Assembly (NCBI RefSeq): GCF_030813915.1
Contig: NZ_JAUSUJ010000028.1
Coordinates: forward strand, 22,716-86,715
DNA from: Rhodoplanes tepidamans
Lineage (GTDB): Bacteria; Pseudomonadota; Alphaproteobacteria; Rhizobiales; Xanthobacteraceae
DNA length: 64,000 bases
Reading direction: 5' to 3'
Shown piece by piece: positions 21,288-29,011 of this stretch. Position 1 is the stretch's first letter. Each line of letters opens with the position of its first letter. The position numbers were made by a program, and so were the translations under genes. The notes under the pieces were generated by a model. That model ran no database searches, was not told the origin of the DNA, and worked only from the letters and a program-made list of their open reading frames with translations.

Positions 21288-23708
21288 ATGGCCGCAAAAA
21301 TCTTTCCACACAGTCCATCTCACTCGCGTCCAACTCGCGGGCCAAAATTCGCATTGAAATGCTCCAAATGGCTCCGGAATTCGGTGGTCGGAAGAGTTAG
21401 CACTCGTATGCGGGAGGCGCTTCGGCGCTTGAAGCAAAGAAGGATAGAAGTGGCTGAGAAATTGCGCCGCCTCAGAGCAATTCTTTGGAGGCGAATGGGA
21501 GTGGCGCGCTATCGATATTTCATCTGGAAGAAGCGATACGGCTCTACCGCTGCGGTCGGCACCCTCCTTTTGCTAATCGCGTTTAGTTTCCTTTTGATAT
21601 CCCCCCTCCAGGAAGCGCTGACCCCTTACTTCCGGGCAGAAACGCAAATCGCAGCGCTTCGAGCGTTTTTTGTGCAGCTTGGTGGCTCACTCATCGGAGC
21701 GGCCGCCATCGTCTCATCGCTTGTTCTATTTGCAATGCAGGTGAATATCGAGAGAATGCCTCATGGATTATTTCGGATGCTCAGCTCGGACCGAAAGCTT
21801 TTAAGCGCATTTTCCTTCACATTTCTCTTGGCAGTGACTGTCACCAGTCTTTGCTTGATACCCGATCACCAGTGGATTGGGGTTGCGCTCGTCGCCGGAT
21901 TTTGGGGGACTATATTGATTCTCGTTCTTTTTCTTTATAGTTATCGGCGCGCATTATATCTAATTAATCCTATCCAGCAGCTCAATTCGGTGCTTCGCCG
22001 CACTCAGCGCGAACTGCGCTCGTGGGTTCGCCGCGCCAAACGAGCTGAACCGTTACTTCGTCTTCAAGACACATCCGATCGGACGGAGATGAGTTCCGAG
22101 CAACCGCAACGCGACGTTGCCCGCCTCACCTACTTTCAAGTCAATCCCGGCTGGGCGGAAAGCGCCTTACAAGGTGTCAAATATGCAACATCGTTCGCTC
22201 GACGCTATTCCGAACAAGGCGATCAGGAGGTCAGTGCCGCCGCTCTGAACATAATCGTTGCGATTAATGCAGTTTACATCGAGGCGAAGGGAAAAACGTT
22301 TTTTGCTCATCAGCTGCTTTTTGACAATCCATATACTTCCGATGAGTTTATAAACGAGACGCTAGAGCAATTTCGGCAGACAATTCGGGCCGGAATTTCG
22401 CGCGGAGACGAACAGCAGATTGAGCAGGCGTTTCGTTGCTTAACAGCACTAGTCGGCGTCTACCTGAAGATAGATTATGCGAGCGCCGATGCATCGAAAA
22501 CTCACGCGCATTTAGCGACGACGTATTTAGCAGCCGAAGTTGAGCGTATTGTTCCGCACGGCATGCCAGACGTTTTGATGGAGGGCGTGCGGCTTATGGG
22601 GAAGTGCGCTGATATGCTGCTAGTCAGCGAGGGGCCTATCGGAATAGTAGCTCTGACGCAAAAGATTGGCGCAATTTCAAGTGCCGGCGCAGTACGTGAG
22701 GAGTATCGAGCTGTCTCTCTCACGGGAGTTGAGCAATTAGCTCGCCTCAGTTCTGATCTTCTACGCACACGCTCCTGCGAGGTTGGATATGCAGAGCGGC
22801 AGATTCGATCGACTATGGCATCGCTCGCGAAATATTTCCTCACGATACCGGACACGCCACTATTCAACGTCGCGAGCACATATTTGGCGCCATACTACTC
22901 CGCAGCCAGCGCACAAGGCCTAGTCGAGCGCCTGTCTCACTTCGTTAACACTGTCATGGAAGCGCCACCCAACGATGCCGATGCGCGCAAGGCAATTGCC
23001 AATCTAAGGGAATGGGCGGATGACATAAGCGAAACTGAGCGAGAAGTTCTTCTCCGAGCCATCGAGAAGCGATCTCATTTTGCATTTGATATAATTCACC
23101 GGATTACGGCTATCACCAAGATTCTCATCACAGCATCGAACGCGGCCGCCTGCAATAATTATTACAAAAGCGAACTGCAATGTTCCGCTGTTCGACTTGT
23201 TTCAGTTTTGTCGTGGATTCCGACAGAAAAAGAAACTGTAAGCTTTGTCGAAACGTTCAGAATGACCGAGATTTTTTTCGAAGCGGCGGCTGACGCGCAT
23301 CGACTTGGGTGTACAGAGGTCTTCGCCTGCAGCCAGAGAATGCTGCTTTCATGGATGTTTAAAGCGGGTCAGCACCAAACTCCATGGTCCATTTTGCAGC
23401 GTTCATTATGCGGGCTCGCTGTGCTTGCCTTGCTAGCTGATGATCCTGGCGCGGTGGATAAGCTGAAGGCCGAGATTTCTTCGCAACTGATGGCGGGAGG
23501 ACTGCCAGACAAGGAAGCGCGCGACCGCGCTGCAAAAGACGTTCGCAATCGTGCTGCGAATCTGGATCGCCCCGGTCACTGGTCGTCCAATATCGCCTTT
23601 GCGATGTCTCAAGTTGACTCCAAGACTCTGCGACCACTTCTTAATGAAATCGCCAGCCTGATCTCCCCCGATACCGAGGGACAGTGGTCGTCCGATCCGC
23701 CAGACTGA
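21288..23708 (+). CDS. DUF2254-like polytopic membrane protein (cargo gene)
   Basis: The 806-residue product has four predicted membrane helices (about 86-107, 130-152, 170-191, 197-219) and a large, mostly helical cytoplasmic domain. The second and third helices, with RAFFVQLGGSLIGAAAIVSS and the following SSDRKLLSAFSFTF, resemble the DUF2254 membrane family. The gene is markedly richer in A and T, with TTA/ATA-type codons, than the phage genes around it. It lies in the gap between the early operon and the lysis genes, where Mu-like phages carry accessory genes. A defence or exclusion role is inferred. ATG 21288 follows GAGGGAAGAG, and GTG 21210 is an alternative start. Confidence 0.72.
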   Translation: MAAKIFPHSPSHSRPTRGPKFALKCSKWLRNSVVGRVSTRMREALRRLKQRRIEVAEKLRRLRAILWRRMGVARYRYFIWKKRYGSTAAVGTLLLLIAFSFLLISPLQEALTPYFRAETQIAALRAFFVQLGGSLIGAAAIVSSLVLFAMQVNIERMPHGLFRMLSSDRKLLSAFSFTFLLAVTVTSLCLIPDHQWIGVALVAGFWGTILILVLFLYSYRRALYLINPIQQLNSVLRRTQRELRSWVRRAKRAEPLLRLQDTSDRTEMSSEQPQRDVARLTYFQVNPGWAESALQGVKYATSFARRYSEQGDQEVSAAALNIIVAINAVYIEAKGKTFFAHQLLFDNPYTSDEFINETLEQFRQTIRAGISRGDEQQIEQAFRCLTALVGVYLKIDYASADASKTHAHLATTYLAAEVERIVPHGMPDVLMEGVRLMGKCADMLLVSEGPIGIVALTQKIGAISSAGAVREEYRAVSLTGVEQLARLSSDLLRTRSCEVGYAERQIRSTMASLAKYFLTIPDTPLFNVASTYLAPYYSAASAQGLVERLSHFVNTVMEAPPNDADARKAIANLREWADDISETEREVLLRAIEKRSHFAFDIIHRITAITKILITASNAAACNNYYKSELQCSAVRLVSVLSWIPTEKETVSFVETFRMTEIFFEAAADAHRLGCTEVFACSQRMLLSWMFKAGQHQTPWSILQRSLCGLAVLALLADDPGAVDKLKAEISSQLMAGGLPDKEARDRAAKDVRNRAANLDRPGHWSSNIAFAMSQVDSKTLRPLLNEIASLISPDTEGQWSSDPPD

Positions 23709-23853
23709 GCAAAGTGTGCATCGCCTACACGGCTGGTTCGACAAGAACATAACGGTCGCGACGAGCTTGGTGTAACCCTTCGGTTCAAAATAACACGCCA
23801 TCTTTTCGATTGATCATCGAAATCTTAACATAGCCATAGCGGCCGGCGCACGT

Positions 23854-23889
23854 CCTGACCCTGTCAGGGGCTCGCGTGTCGCCTAATCA
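23854..23889 (+). promoter_or_regulatory. Possible activator site before the lysis genes
   Basis: CCTGACCCTGTCAGG (23854-23868) resembles the two late dyads (GCTGAC-N4-GTCAGC) but has a 3-base centre. TAATCA at 23884 could serve as -10. Its distance to the dyad is about one helical turn shorter than at the other two sites. The rest of the 210-bp gap 23709-23918 shows nothing else. Confidence 0.4.
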
Positions 23890-23918
23890 CCGCACTGTCC
23901 GGTCCTCGGGGGCCGGAC

Positions 23919-24809
23919 ATGAAGCAGAATTTCGCCAAGGCGCTGGAGCGGGTGCTCGTCTACGAGGGCGGGTACTCCAATCATCCGCGTGATCCGGGCG
24001 GCCCGACCAACAAGGGCATCATCCAGCGCGTCTATGACGGCTTCCGGCGCTCCAAGGGGCTGGAGCCTCGCAGCGTGCGGCGGCTCACCCGCGAGGAGCT
24101 GCTGGAGATCTACCGGCGCCAGTACTGGGACAAGGTGCAGGGCGACCGGCTGCCGGACGGCGTCGACTTCGTGGTGTTCGACGGGGCCGTGAACTCCGGC
24201 TTCTCGCAGTCGACGAAGTGGCTCCAGCGGGCGCTCGGCATGGAACGCGTCGACGGCGAGCTGGGCGAGGCGACGATCGCGGCCGCGCTGGCGCATCCCG
24301 ACCACGACGCCCTGATCGCGGACATCTGCGCCCGCCGGCTCGGCATGCTGCAGCGGCTCTCCACCTGGGACGCCTTCGGCAAGGGCTGGGGCCGCCGGGT
24401 CGCCAACGTCAAGGCGATCGGCCAGGCCTGGGCGACCGGCTCGGTCGGCCCGCAGCCCGTGGCCGTGCACGAGATCGGCGGCGACGCCAAGGCGCTGGTC
24501 GCCGACGTGGCGCTGCCGAAGGTCTCGGCCGAGGCCGCCACCCAGGGCACGCTCGGCGGCGGCGCCATCGCCGCGGCCGTCAACGGCGGCAAGGAGTCGC
24601 TGCTGCCGCTGGTCGGCAGCAACAAGACGGTCGACCTGGTGTTCACGGTGCTCACCCTGGCCGGCATCGCCATCGCGCTCGGCGGCGCCGCCTATGCCCT
24701 GTGGGCGGCGCGGCAGCGGCGCCAGGCCGAGCGCGTCTGGTCGGCCGAGGCGCGCGCCGAGGTCGACGACTGGGCCGCCGTCGACCTCGCCTTCGGGGGG
24801 CCGGCATGA
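23919..24809 (+). CDS. Endolysin, glycoside hydrolase 108 family, with C-terminal membrane segment
   Basis: This is a peptidoglycan hydrolase for host lysis, 296 residues. The N-terminal GH108 domain has the catalytic Glu16 in YEGGYSNHPRDPGGPTNKGI and the YWDKVQGDRLPDGVDFVVFD segment. A peptidoglycan-binding-like part (about 85-165) follows. A linker leads to one membrane helix (TVDLVFTVLTLAGIAIALGG, about 231-250) and a charged tail. The C-terminal anchor is unusual for a phage endolysin and may replace or complement a holin, as no separate holin was found. Confidence 0.88.
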   Translation: MKQNFAKALERVLVYEGGYSNHPRDPGGPTNKGIIQRVYDGFRRSKGLEPRSVRRLTREELLEIYRRQYWDKVQGDRLPDGVDFVVFDGAVNSGFSQSTKWLQRALGMERVDGELGEATIAAALAHPDHDALIADICARRLGMLQRLSTWDAFGKGWGRRVANVKAIGQAWATGSVGPQPVAVHEIGGDAKALVADVALPKVSAEAATQGTLGGGAIAAAVNGGKESLLPLVGSNKTVDLVFTVLTLAGIAIALGGAAYALWAARQRRQAERVWSAEARAEVDDWAAVDLAFGGPA

Positions 24810-25213
24810 CCATCGCCCGGATCATCGCGTGGCTCGTCGGCGGCGGCTGGCGCTGGCTGCTCGGCGCCGCGGCCGCGATCGCCTTCGCCTGGTTCGTCTG
24901 GGCCGTGTGGGACGCCGGCTACCAGACCGCCGAGCAGAAGTGCGACGCGGCCGCCGCCAAGGCCCGGGTCGCGAAGCTGGAGAACGAGCTCGCCGCCGCC
25001 ACCTCGCTCGCCGAGTCCGCCCGCCGGACGGCCGCCGAGCTGGCCGCCCAGGACGCCGCCGCACAGGAGCGACACCGTGACCTTCAATCCGAGATCGAGA
25101 GCCTGCGCGCCGCGCGCCCGGGCGCTTCGGCTGCTGCACGTCGCAGCGATCGCCTGCTCGACGACGCTTGCGGCCTCACTGATCGCGGGCTGCGCCTCCT
25201 CGACGGTCGTTAG
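24806..25213 (+). CDS. Rz-like inner-membrane spanin
   Basis: The 135-residue product has one N-terminal membrane helix (about 15-35) and a long periplasmic coiled coil (KCDAAAAKARVAKLENELAA onward). This is the i-spanin layout, used for outer-membrane disruption at lysis. It overlaps the endolysin stop, and its 3' part contains the start of the Rz1-like gene in another frame. Confidence 0.72.
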   Translation: MTIARIIAWLVGGGWRWLLGAAAAIAFAWFVWAVWDAGYQTAEQKCDAAAAKARVAKLENELAAATSLAESARRTAAELAAQDAAAQERHRDLQSEIESLRAARPGASAAARRSDRLLDDACGLTDRGLRLLDGR

Positions 25214-25439
25214 GCCCGAGACGACGGCCGCGGTCCCGCTGGCGCCCGCCTATCTGCAGCCGGTCGAGGTCGCTCGGGCCCGCAAGGGCGAGAACGCCCT
25301 CCTGGTCGCGGCGCGCGAAAAGGCAGGCCGCGAGAAGGCGAACGCGATCATCGGCGCGGCCCGGCGCGACTGGGACTGCATGCGGGCCGGCCTCGCCGGC
25401 GAGGCACCGGCCGGTGCGAGCTGTGAGGGCGTGAAGTGA
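25077..25439 (+). CDS. Rz1-like outer-membrane lipoprotein spanin
   Basis: The 120-residue product begins at GTG 25077 inside the Rz-like gene. Its hydrophobic signal ends in a lipobox (SLIAGC, then ASS). The mature part is short with proline near the N-terminus. The out-of-frame overlap with an Rz-like gene is the classic Rz/Rz1 arrangement. It is somewhat longer than typical Rz1. Confidence 0.68.
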   Translation: MTFNPRSRACAPRARALRLLHVAAIACSTTLAASLIAGCASSTVVRPETTAAVPLAPAYLQPVEVARARKGENALLVAAREKAGREKANAIIGAARRDWDCMRAGLAGEAPAGASCEGVK

Positions 25440-25756
25440 CCCTGGAGACCGTTCTGCTCGCGCTCGCCGGGCCCGGGGTGGCGCTCGCGACCCTCGTCTA
25501 CACGATCGTCAGCCAGCGCCGGAAGGCGAACGCCGATCAGCTCGCGGCCCTCGGCCAAAAATTCGGCGAAGCCGACAAGCGGCTGACCCAGATCGAGGGA
25601 CGCATCGAGAGCCTGCCGGACCGCGACGCGACCCACCGGCTCGAGCTGTCGCTCGCCGAGATGCGCGGCGACCTCAAGGCCCTGACGGAGCGCATCGGGC
25701 CGATGGCGGCGACCTCTGCCCGGCTACAGAACTTTCTTCTCGAACAGGCGAAGTGA
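25436..25756 (+). CDS. Mu-like DUF2730 family protein
   Basis: The 106-residue product has an N-terminal membrane segment (LALAGPGVALATLVYTIVS) and a coiled-coil body (KFGEADKRLTQIEGRIESLP). This matches the small Mu protein found just before the packaging genes. Function unknown. It is coupled by GTGA overlaps. Confidence 0.68.
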   Translation: MTLETVLLALAGPGVALATLVYTIVSQRRKANADQLAALGQKFGEADKRLTQIEGRIESLPDRDATHRLELSLAEMRGDLKALTERIGPMAATSARLQNFLLEQAK

Positions 25757-26061
25757 CGATGAGCATCATGGACAGGATCGTCCGCGAGGAGGCCCGCCTC
25801 ATCATCCTGCGGACGCTGGCCGGCGAGATGGACAAGCGGCTGAATTCCGAGCTGCTGCGCCGCTCGCTGGAGAGCTTCGGCATCGGCCGCTCGCGCGACT
25901 GGGTGCACGGCGAGATGCGCTACCTGGAGCAGCTCGGCGCCGTCGCCATCGTGTCGGCCGGCTCGGTCCTGGTCGCCTGCCTCACCCGCCGCGGCGAGGA
26001 CCATGTCGAGCGCCGCGCGCTGCTCGACGGCGTCAAGCCGATGTCGGCACCGGACCTCTGA
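25753..26061 (+). CDS. Mu gp26-like phage protein
   Basis: The 102-residue product has a winged-helix look: ARLIILRTLAGEMDKRLNSE, GIGRSRDWVHGEMRYLEQLG, then LTRRGEDHVER. This is the pattern of the Mu gp26 / VpaChn25_0724-type protein that precedes gp27. It may take part in DNA packaging. GTG 25753 is coupled to the previous stop; ATG 25759 is an alternative. Confidence 0.75.
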   Translation: MTMSIMDRIVREEARLIILRTLAGEMDKRLNSELLRRSLESFGIGRSRDWVHGEMRYLEQLGAVAIVSAGSVLVACLTRRGEDHVERRALLDGVKPMSAPDL

Positions 26062-26071
26062 GGACCGGACG

Positions 26072-26677
26072 ATGGCCGAAGGCCGCGGTCAGCTCTCCGC
26101 CATCGACCGTCTGCCCGACTGGGCCGACGAGACGAAGTTGTGGGCGTTCTCGGAGCTGAAGGAGCGCAAGCGCACCCAGCTCGACATTCTCGACGAGTTC
26201 AACGCGCGCCTGCGCGCCGCGGCGCTGACCAACGGCGTGATGGACCCGCCGCAGATCTCGCGCACGGCCTTCAACCGCACTGCCTGCCGACTCGCCGTGC
26301 TGGGCCGCCGCCTGGAGGAGACCCGTGAGATCGCTGCCGTGCTGGCCCCGAAGCTCGAAGCCGCCGGCGACGATTCCGTCACGCTGCTCGTCTCCGAGAG
26401 CATCAAGATGCTTTTGAACGAGTTGCTCTCCAACGCCGGCGAGATCGCCGCCGACGGAGCCACGGCCGAGATGCTGATGATGACGGCCCGCGCCCTGAAG
26501 CACGCCGAGGAGGCGAAGCGGATCAGCACCGACACGCGGCGCAAGATCGAGACCGAGTTCCAGGTCAAGGCCGCGAAGGCCGTGGATGCGGTCGCGGCGA
26601 GCAAGGGGCTCTCGGCGGAAACGGTGGAGACGATCAAGGCGAAGATTTTGGGAGTGTCGGGGCACTCGAATGGCTAG
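26072..26677 (+). CDS. Mu gp27-like DUF3486 protein (putative small terminase subunit)
   Basis: The 201-residue product begins RGQLSAIDRLPDWADETKLW, with KERKRTQLDILDEFNARL and NRTACRLAVLGRRLEETREI, the DUF3486 pattern. In Mu the corresponding protein precedes the large terminase and probably acts as the small subunit. Here a minus-strand cargo gene separates it from the terminase. Confidence 0.82.
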   Translation: MAEGRGQLSAIDRLPDWADETKLWAFSELKERKRTQLDILDEFNARLRAAALTNGVMDPPQISRTAFNRTACRLAVLGRRLEETREIAAVLAPKLEAAGDDSVTLLVSESIKMLLNELLSNAGEIAADGATAEMLMMTARALKHAEEAKRISTDTRRKIETEFQVKAAKAVDAVAASKGLSAETVETIKAKILGVSGHSNG

Positions 26678-26678
26678 G

Positions 26679-27326
26679 CTACAGCCTATCTTCGAAGTAC
26701 CTGCTGAGCTGCCTCTCGACCGAACTGCGACGAGCACTGAGCTTGTGGACCTTGCGATTCAGATACCTCGCTGCCTCTCCGATATTTCTGACCAAATACT
26801 GCATCTTCATCGTGAAAATAGCTGCTCCAATCGGCGCGTGGTGTGGCAGCCACTTCACCGCGATCTGCGCCGGTTCTTTCAGAAGACGCCGGAGGAGGTC
26901 AGCGGTCTCAATGTCGGCAGTCGGAAACTTCGACAGGACCTGTTCGTCGATTTTCACGGGCAGTCCCGCAGTGAGATCAAAAGTGTCACGAAAGATTGCG
27001 CACATCCCTTGAAGAGAATTTATCTGTTCTTTGAGCTTCAGATGCAGCGCCCCAAGATCATGCGCGACCGGCGCAACGACCGGGAGGATTTTGTCAATTC
27101 TCTCCTGCTCCTTGATCAGCACGGTTATTCGGTGCGTCTGACGGGTCATGAAGAATGCCGTCGTCGCCGCACCGAGCGCCACAATTGCGCTGATCAATGT
27201 TTGCCATCTCTGGAGCCAGTCCAGGTCGACTCGGCGAAATTCGATTCCATAGGCAAAGCCGCCGACGAAACCGATGATCCCGACGGCAGCGCACAGGACA
27301 CTCGCGTTCCAGCGTTCGATACTCAT
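26679..27326 (-). CDS. Two-helix membrane protein with coiled coil (cargo gene)
   Basis: The 215-residue product has two N-terminal membrane helices (about 8-28 and 42-62), a coiled-coil stretch (ITVLIKEQERIDKILPVVAP onward) and a helical cytoplasmic C-terminus. No family was recognised. It is transcribed against the surrounding packaging genes and inserted between the gp27-like and terminase genes, with one base to the preceding stop. It is AT-richer than its neighbours. GGAGGGGGCA precedes ATG 27326. Its placement and strand suggest a lysogeny-expressed gene, perhaps exclusion. Confidence 0.7.
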   Translation of the reverse strand: MSIERWNASVLCAAVGIIGFVGGFAYGIEFRRVDLDWLQRWQTLISAIVALGAATTAFFMTRQTHRITVLIKEQERIDKILPVVAPVAHDLGALHLKLKEQINSLQGMCAIFRDTFDLTAGLPVKIDEQVLSKFPTADIETADLLRRLLKEPAQIAVKWLPHHAPIGAAIFTMKMQYLVRNIGEAARYLNRKVHKLSARRSSVERQLSRYFEDRL

Positions 27327-27397
27327 TGCCCCCTCCAGCATCTCGGCGGAACCGAGATAGAAGCGCGCAAACAATCGCCTGTGAAGGGGTGCGCCCT

Positions 27398-29011
27398 ATG
27401 ACTGCCCCCTTCGTCACTCCCGAGGACTGGGCCCAGCACCGGCACGAGATGCTAGCCGCGCTGCCGCCCGCGCTGCAGGGCGAGAGCCTGCCGGCCGTGC
27501 TGCTCCCGTATCAGCGCGAGCTGCTCGCCGCGACGGCGCGGACGCAGCTCGTCGTCGTCGACAAGTCCCGCCGCATCGGGGCGACCTGGGGGATCGGCGC
27601 CGATGCGGTGCTGACAGCCGGGAGCCAGAAGAGCGCCGGCGGCATGGACGTGCTCTATCTCGGCTACAATCTCGACATGGCGCGCGAGTTCATCGACACC
27701 TGCGCCATGTGGGCGCGCGCCTTCTCGCCGGCCTGTTCGGCCGTGCAGGAGTTCCTGTTCCACGAGCAGGACGACAAGGGCGCCGACCGGGCCATCCAGG
27801 CCTTCCGGATCAGCTTCGCCAGCGGCTTCGAGATCGTCGCGCTGTCGTCGCGCCCGCGTAGCTTGCGCGGCCGCCAGGGCTACGTGATCCTCGACGAGTT
27901 CGCCTTCCACGACGAGGCCGACGAACTGCTGAAGGCCGCGATCGCGCTGCTGATCTGGGGCGGCAAGGTGCTGGTGATCTCCACCCACAACGGCGTCGAC
28001 AACCCGTTCAACACGCTGATCCAGGAGATCCGCGAGAAGCGCCGGCCGGGCGCCGTCGTGCGCTGCACCTTCGACGACGCGCTCGAACAGGGCCTCTATC
28101 AGCGCATCTGCCTGGTCACCGGCAAGACCTGGTCGCCGGAGGCCGAGGCGACCTTCCGGGCCGACATCCGCGGCTTCTACGGCTCAGGCGCCGCCGAGGA
28201 ACTGGACTGCATCCCGGCGCAGGGCTCCGGAGTCTATCTCACCGGCGCGCTGATCGAGGCCTGCATGACGGCGGGCGCGCCGGTGCTGCGGCTCGCCTGC
28301 CCGAAGGGCTTCGAGCTGAAGCCCGACGCCGAGCGCGCCAGCTTCGTCGACGCCTGGATCGAGGACGCGCTCGCGCCCGTGCTGGCGGCGCTCGATGTGC
28401 GGGTGCGCCACGGCTACGGCTGGGATTTTGCGCGCTCGGGCGACCTCTCCGTCATGGTGCCGCTGTCGGAAGGCCGCGACCTGGTGCGGCGGACGCCTTT
28501 CGTGATCGAGCTGCGCAACGTGCCGTTCCGCGAGCAGGAGCGCATCCTGTTCCATGTCGTCGACCGGCTGCCGCGCTTCGGCGCCGGCAAGCACGACGCC
28601 CGCGGCAACGGCCAGGCGCTCGCCGAGTACGCCGTGCAGCGCTACGGCGCGCTGGCGATCGAGGCCGTGATGCCGTCGCAGCCCTGGTACATCGCCAACG
28701 TGCCGCCGCTGAAGCGCCGCTTCGAGGACCGCACCATCGCGATCCCGCGCGACGGCGACCACAAGGACGATCTGCGCCAGATCCGCATGGTGCGCGGCGT
28801 GCCGAAGGTGCCGGACGACGCCCACACGACCGGCACCGACGGCGGCCAGCGCCACGGCGACTACGCGATCGCGCTGGTGCTGGCGAACGCCGCCATGGAC
28901 GCCGAGGTCGGAGCTTATGGCTACGTGCCGGCCTCCGCGCTGGCGGACGATAGCGACGCCTGGCTCGACCAGGTGGTGGCGGACGATACGGGAGGGCGTG
29001 CGCTGTGGTGA
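27398..29011 (+). CDS. Terminase large subunit (Mu gp28-like)
   Basis: This is the ATP-driven DNA packaging motor and headful nuclease, 537 residues. The Walker A variant KSRRIGAT is at 56-63. Walker B YVILDEF has Asp166-Glu167. An RNase H-like nuclease opens with YGWDFARSGD (about residues 341-350). It couples to the portal by a 7-base overlap. The next upstream gene on this strand is the gp27-like gene, across the cargo gene. Confidence 0.93.
   Translation: MTAPFVTPEDWAQHRHEMLAALPPALQGESLPAVLLPYQRELLAATARTQLVVVDKSRRIGATWGIGADAVLTAGSQKSAGGMDVLYLGYNLDMAREFIDTCAMWARAFSPACSAVQEFLFHEQDDKGADRAIQAFRISFASGFEIVALSSRPRSLRGRQGYVILDEFAFHDEADELLKAAIALLIWGGKVLVISTHNGVDNPFNTLIQEIREKRRPGAVVRCTFDDALEQGLYQRICLVTGKTWSPEAEATFRADIRGFYGSGAAEELDCIPAQGSGVYLTGALIEACMTAGAPVLRLACPKGFELKPDAERASFVDAWIEDALAPVLAALDVRVRHGYGWDFARSGDLSVMVPLSEGRDLVRRTPFVIELRNVPFREQERILFHVVDRLPRFGAGKHDARGNGQALAEYAVQRYGALAIEAVMPSQPWYIANVPPLKRRFEDRTIAIPRDGDHKDDLRQIRMVRGVPKVPDDAHTTGTDGGQRHGDYAIALVLANAAMDAEVGAYGYVPASALADDSDAWLDQVVADDTGGRALW

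Noticed and set aside
26586..27401. Plus-strand frame across the minus-strand membrane protein
   Set aside because: It starts inside the gp27-like gene, lacks a ribosome site and motifs, and the minus-strand protein has clear membrane helices and a strong ribosome site.
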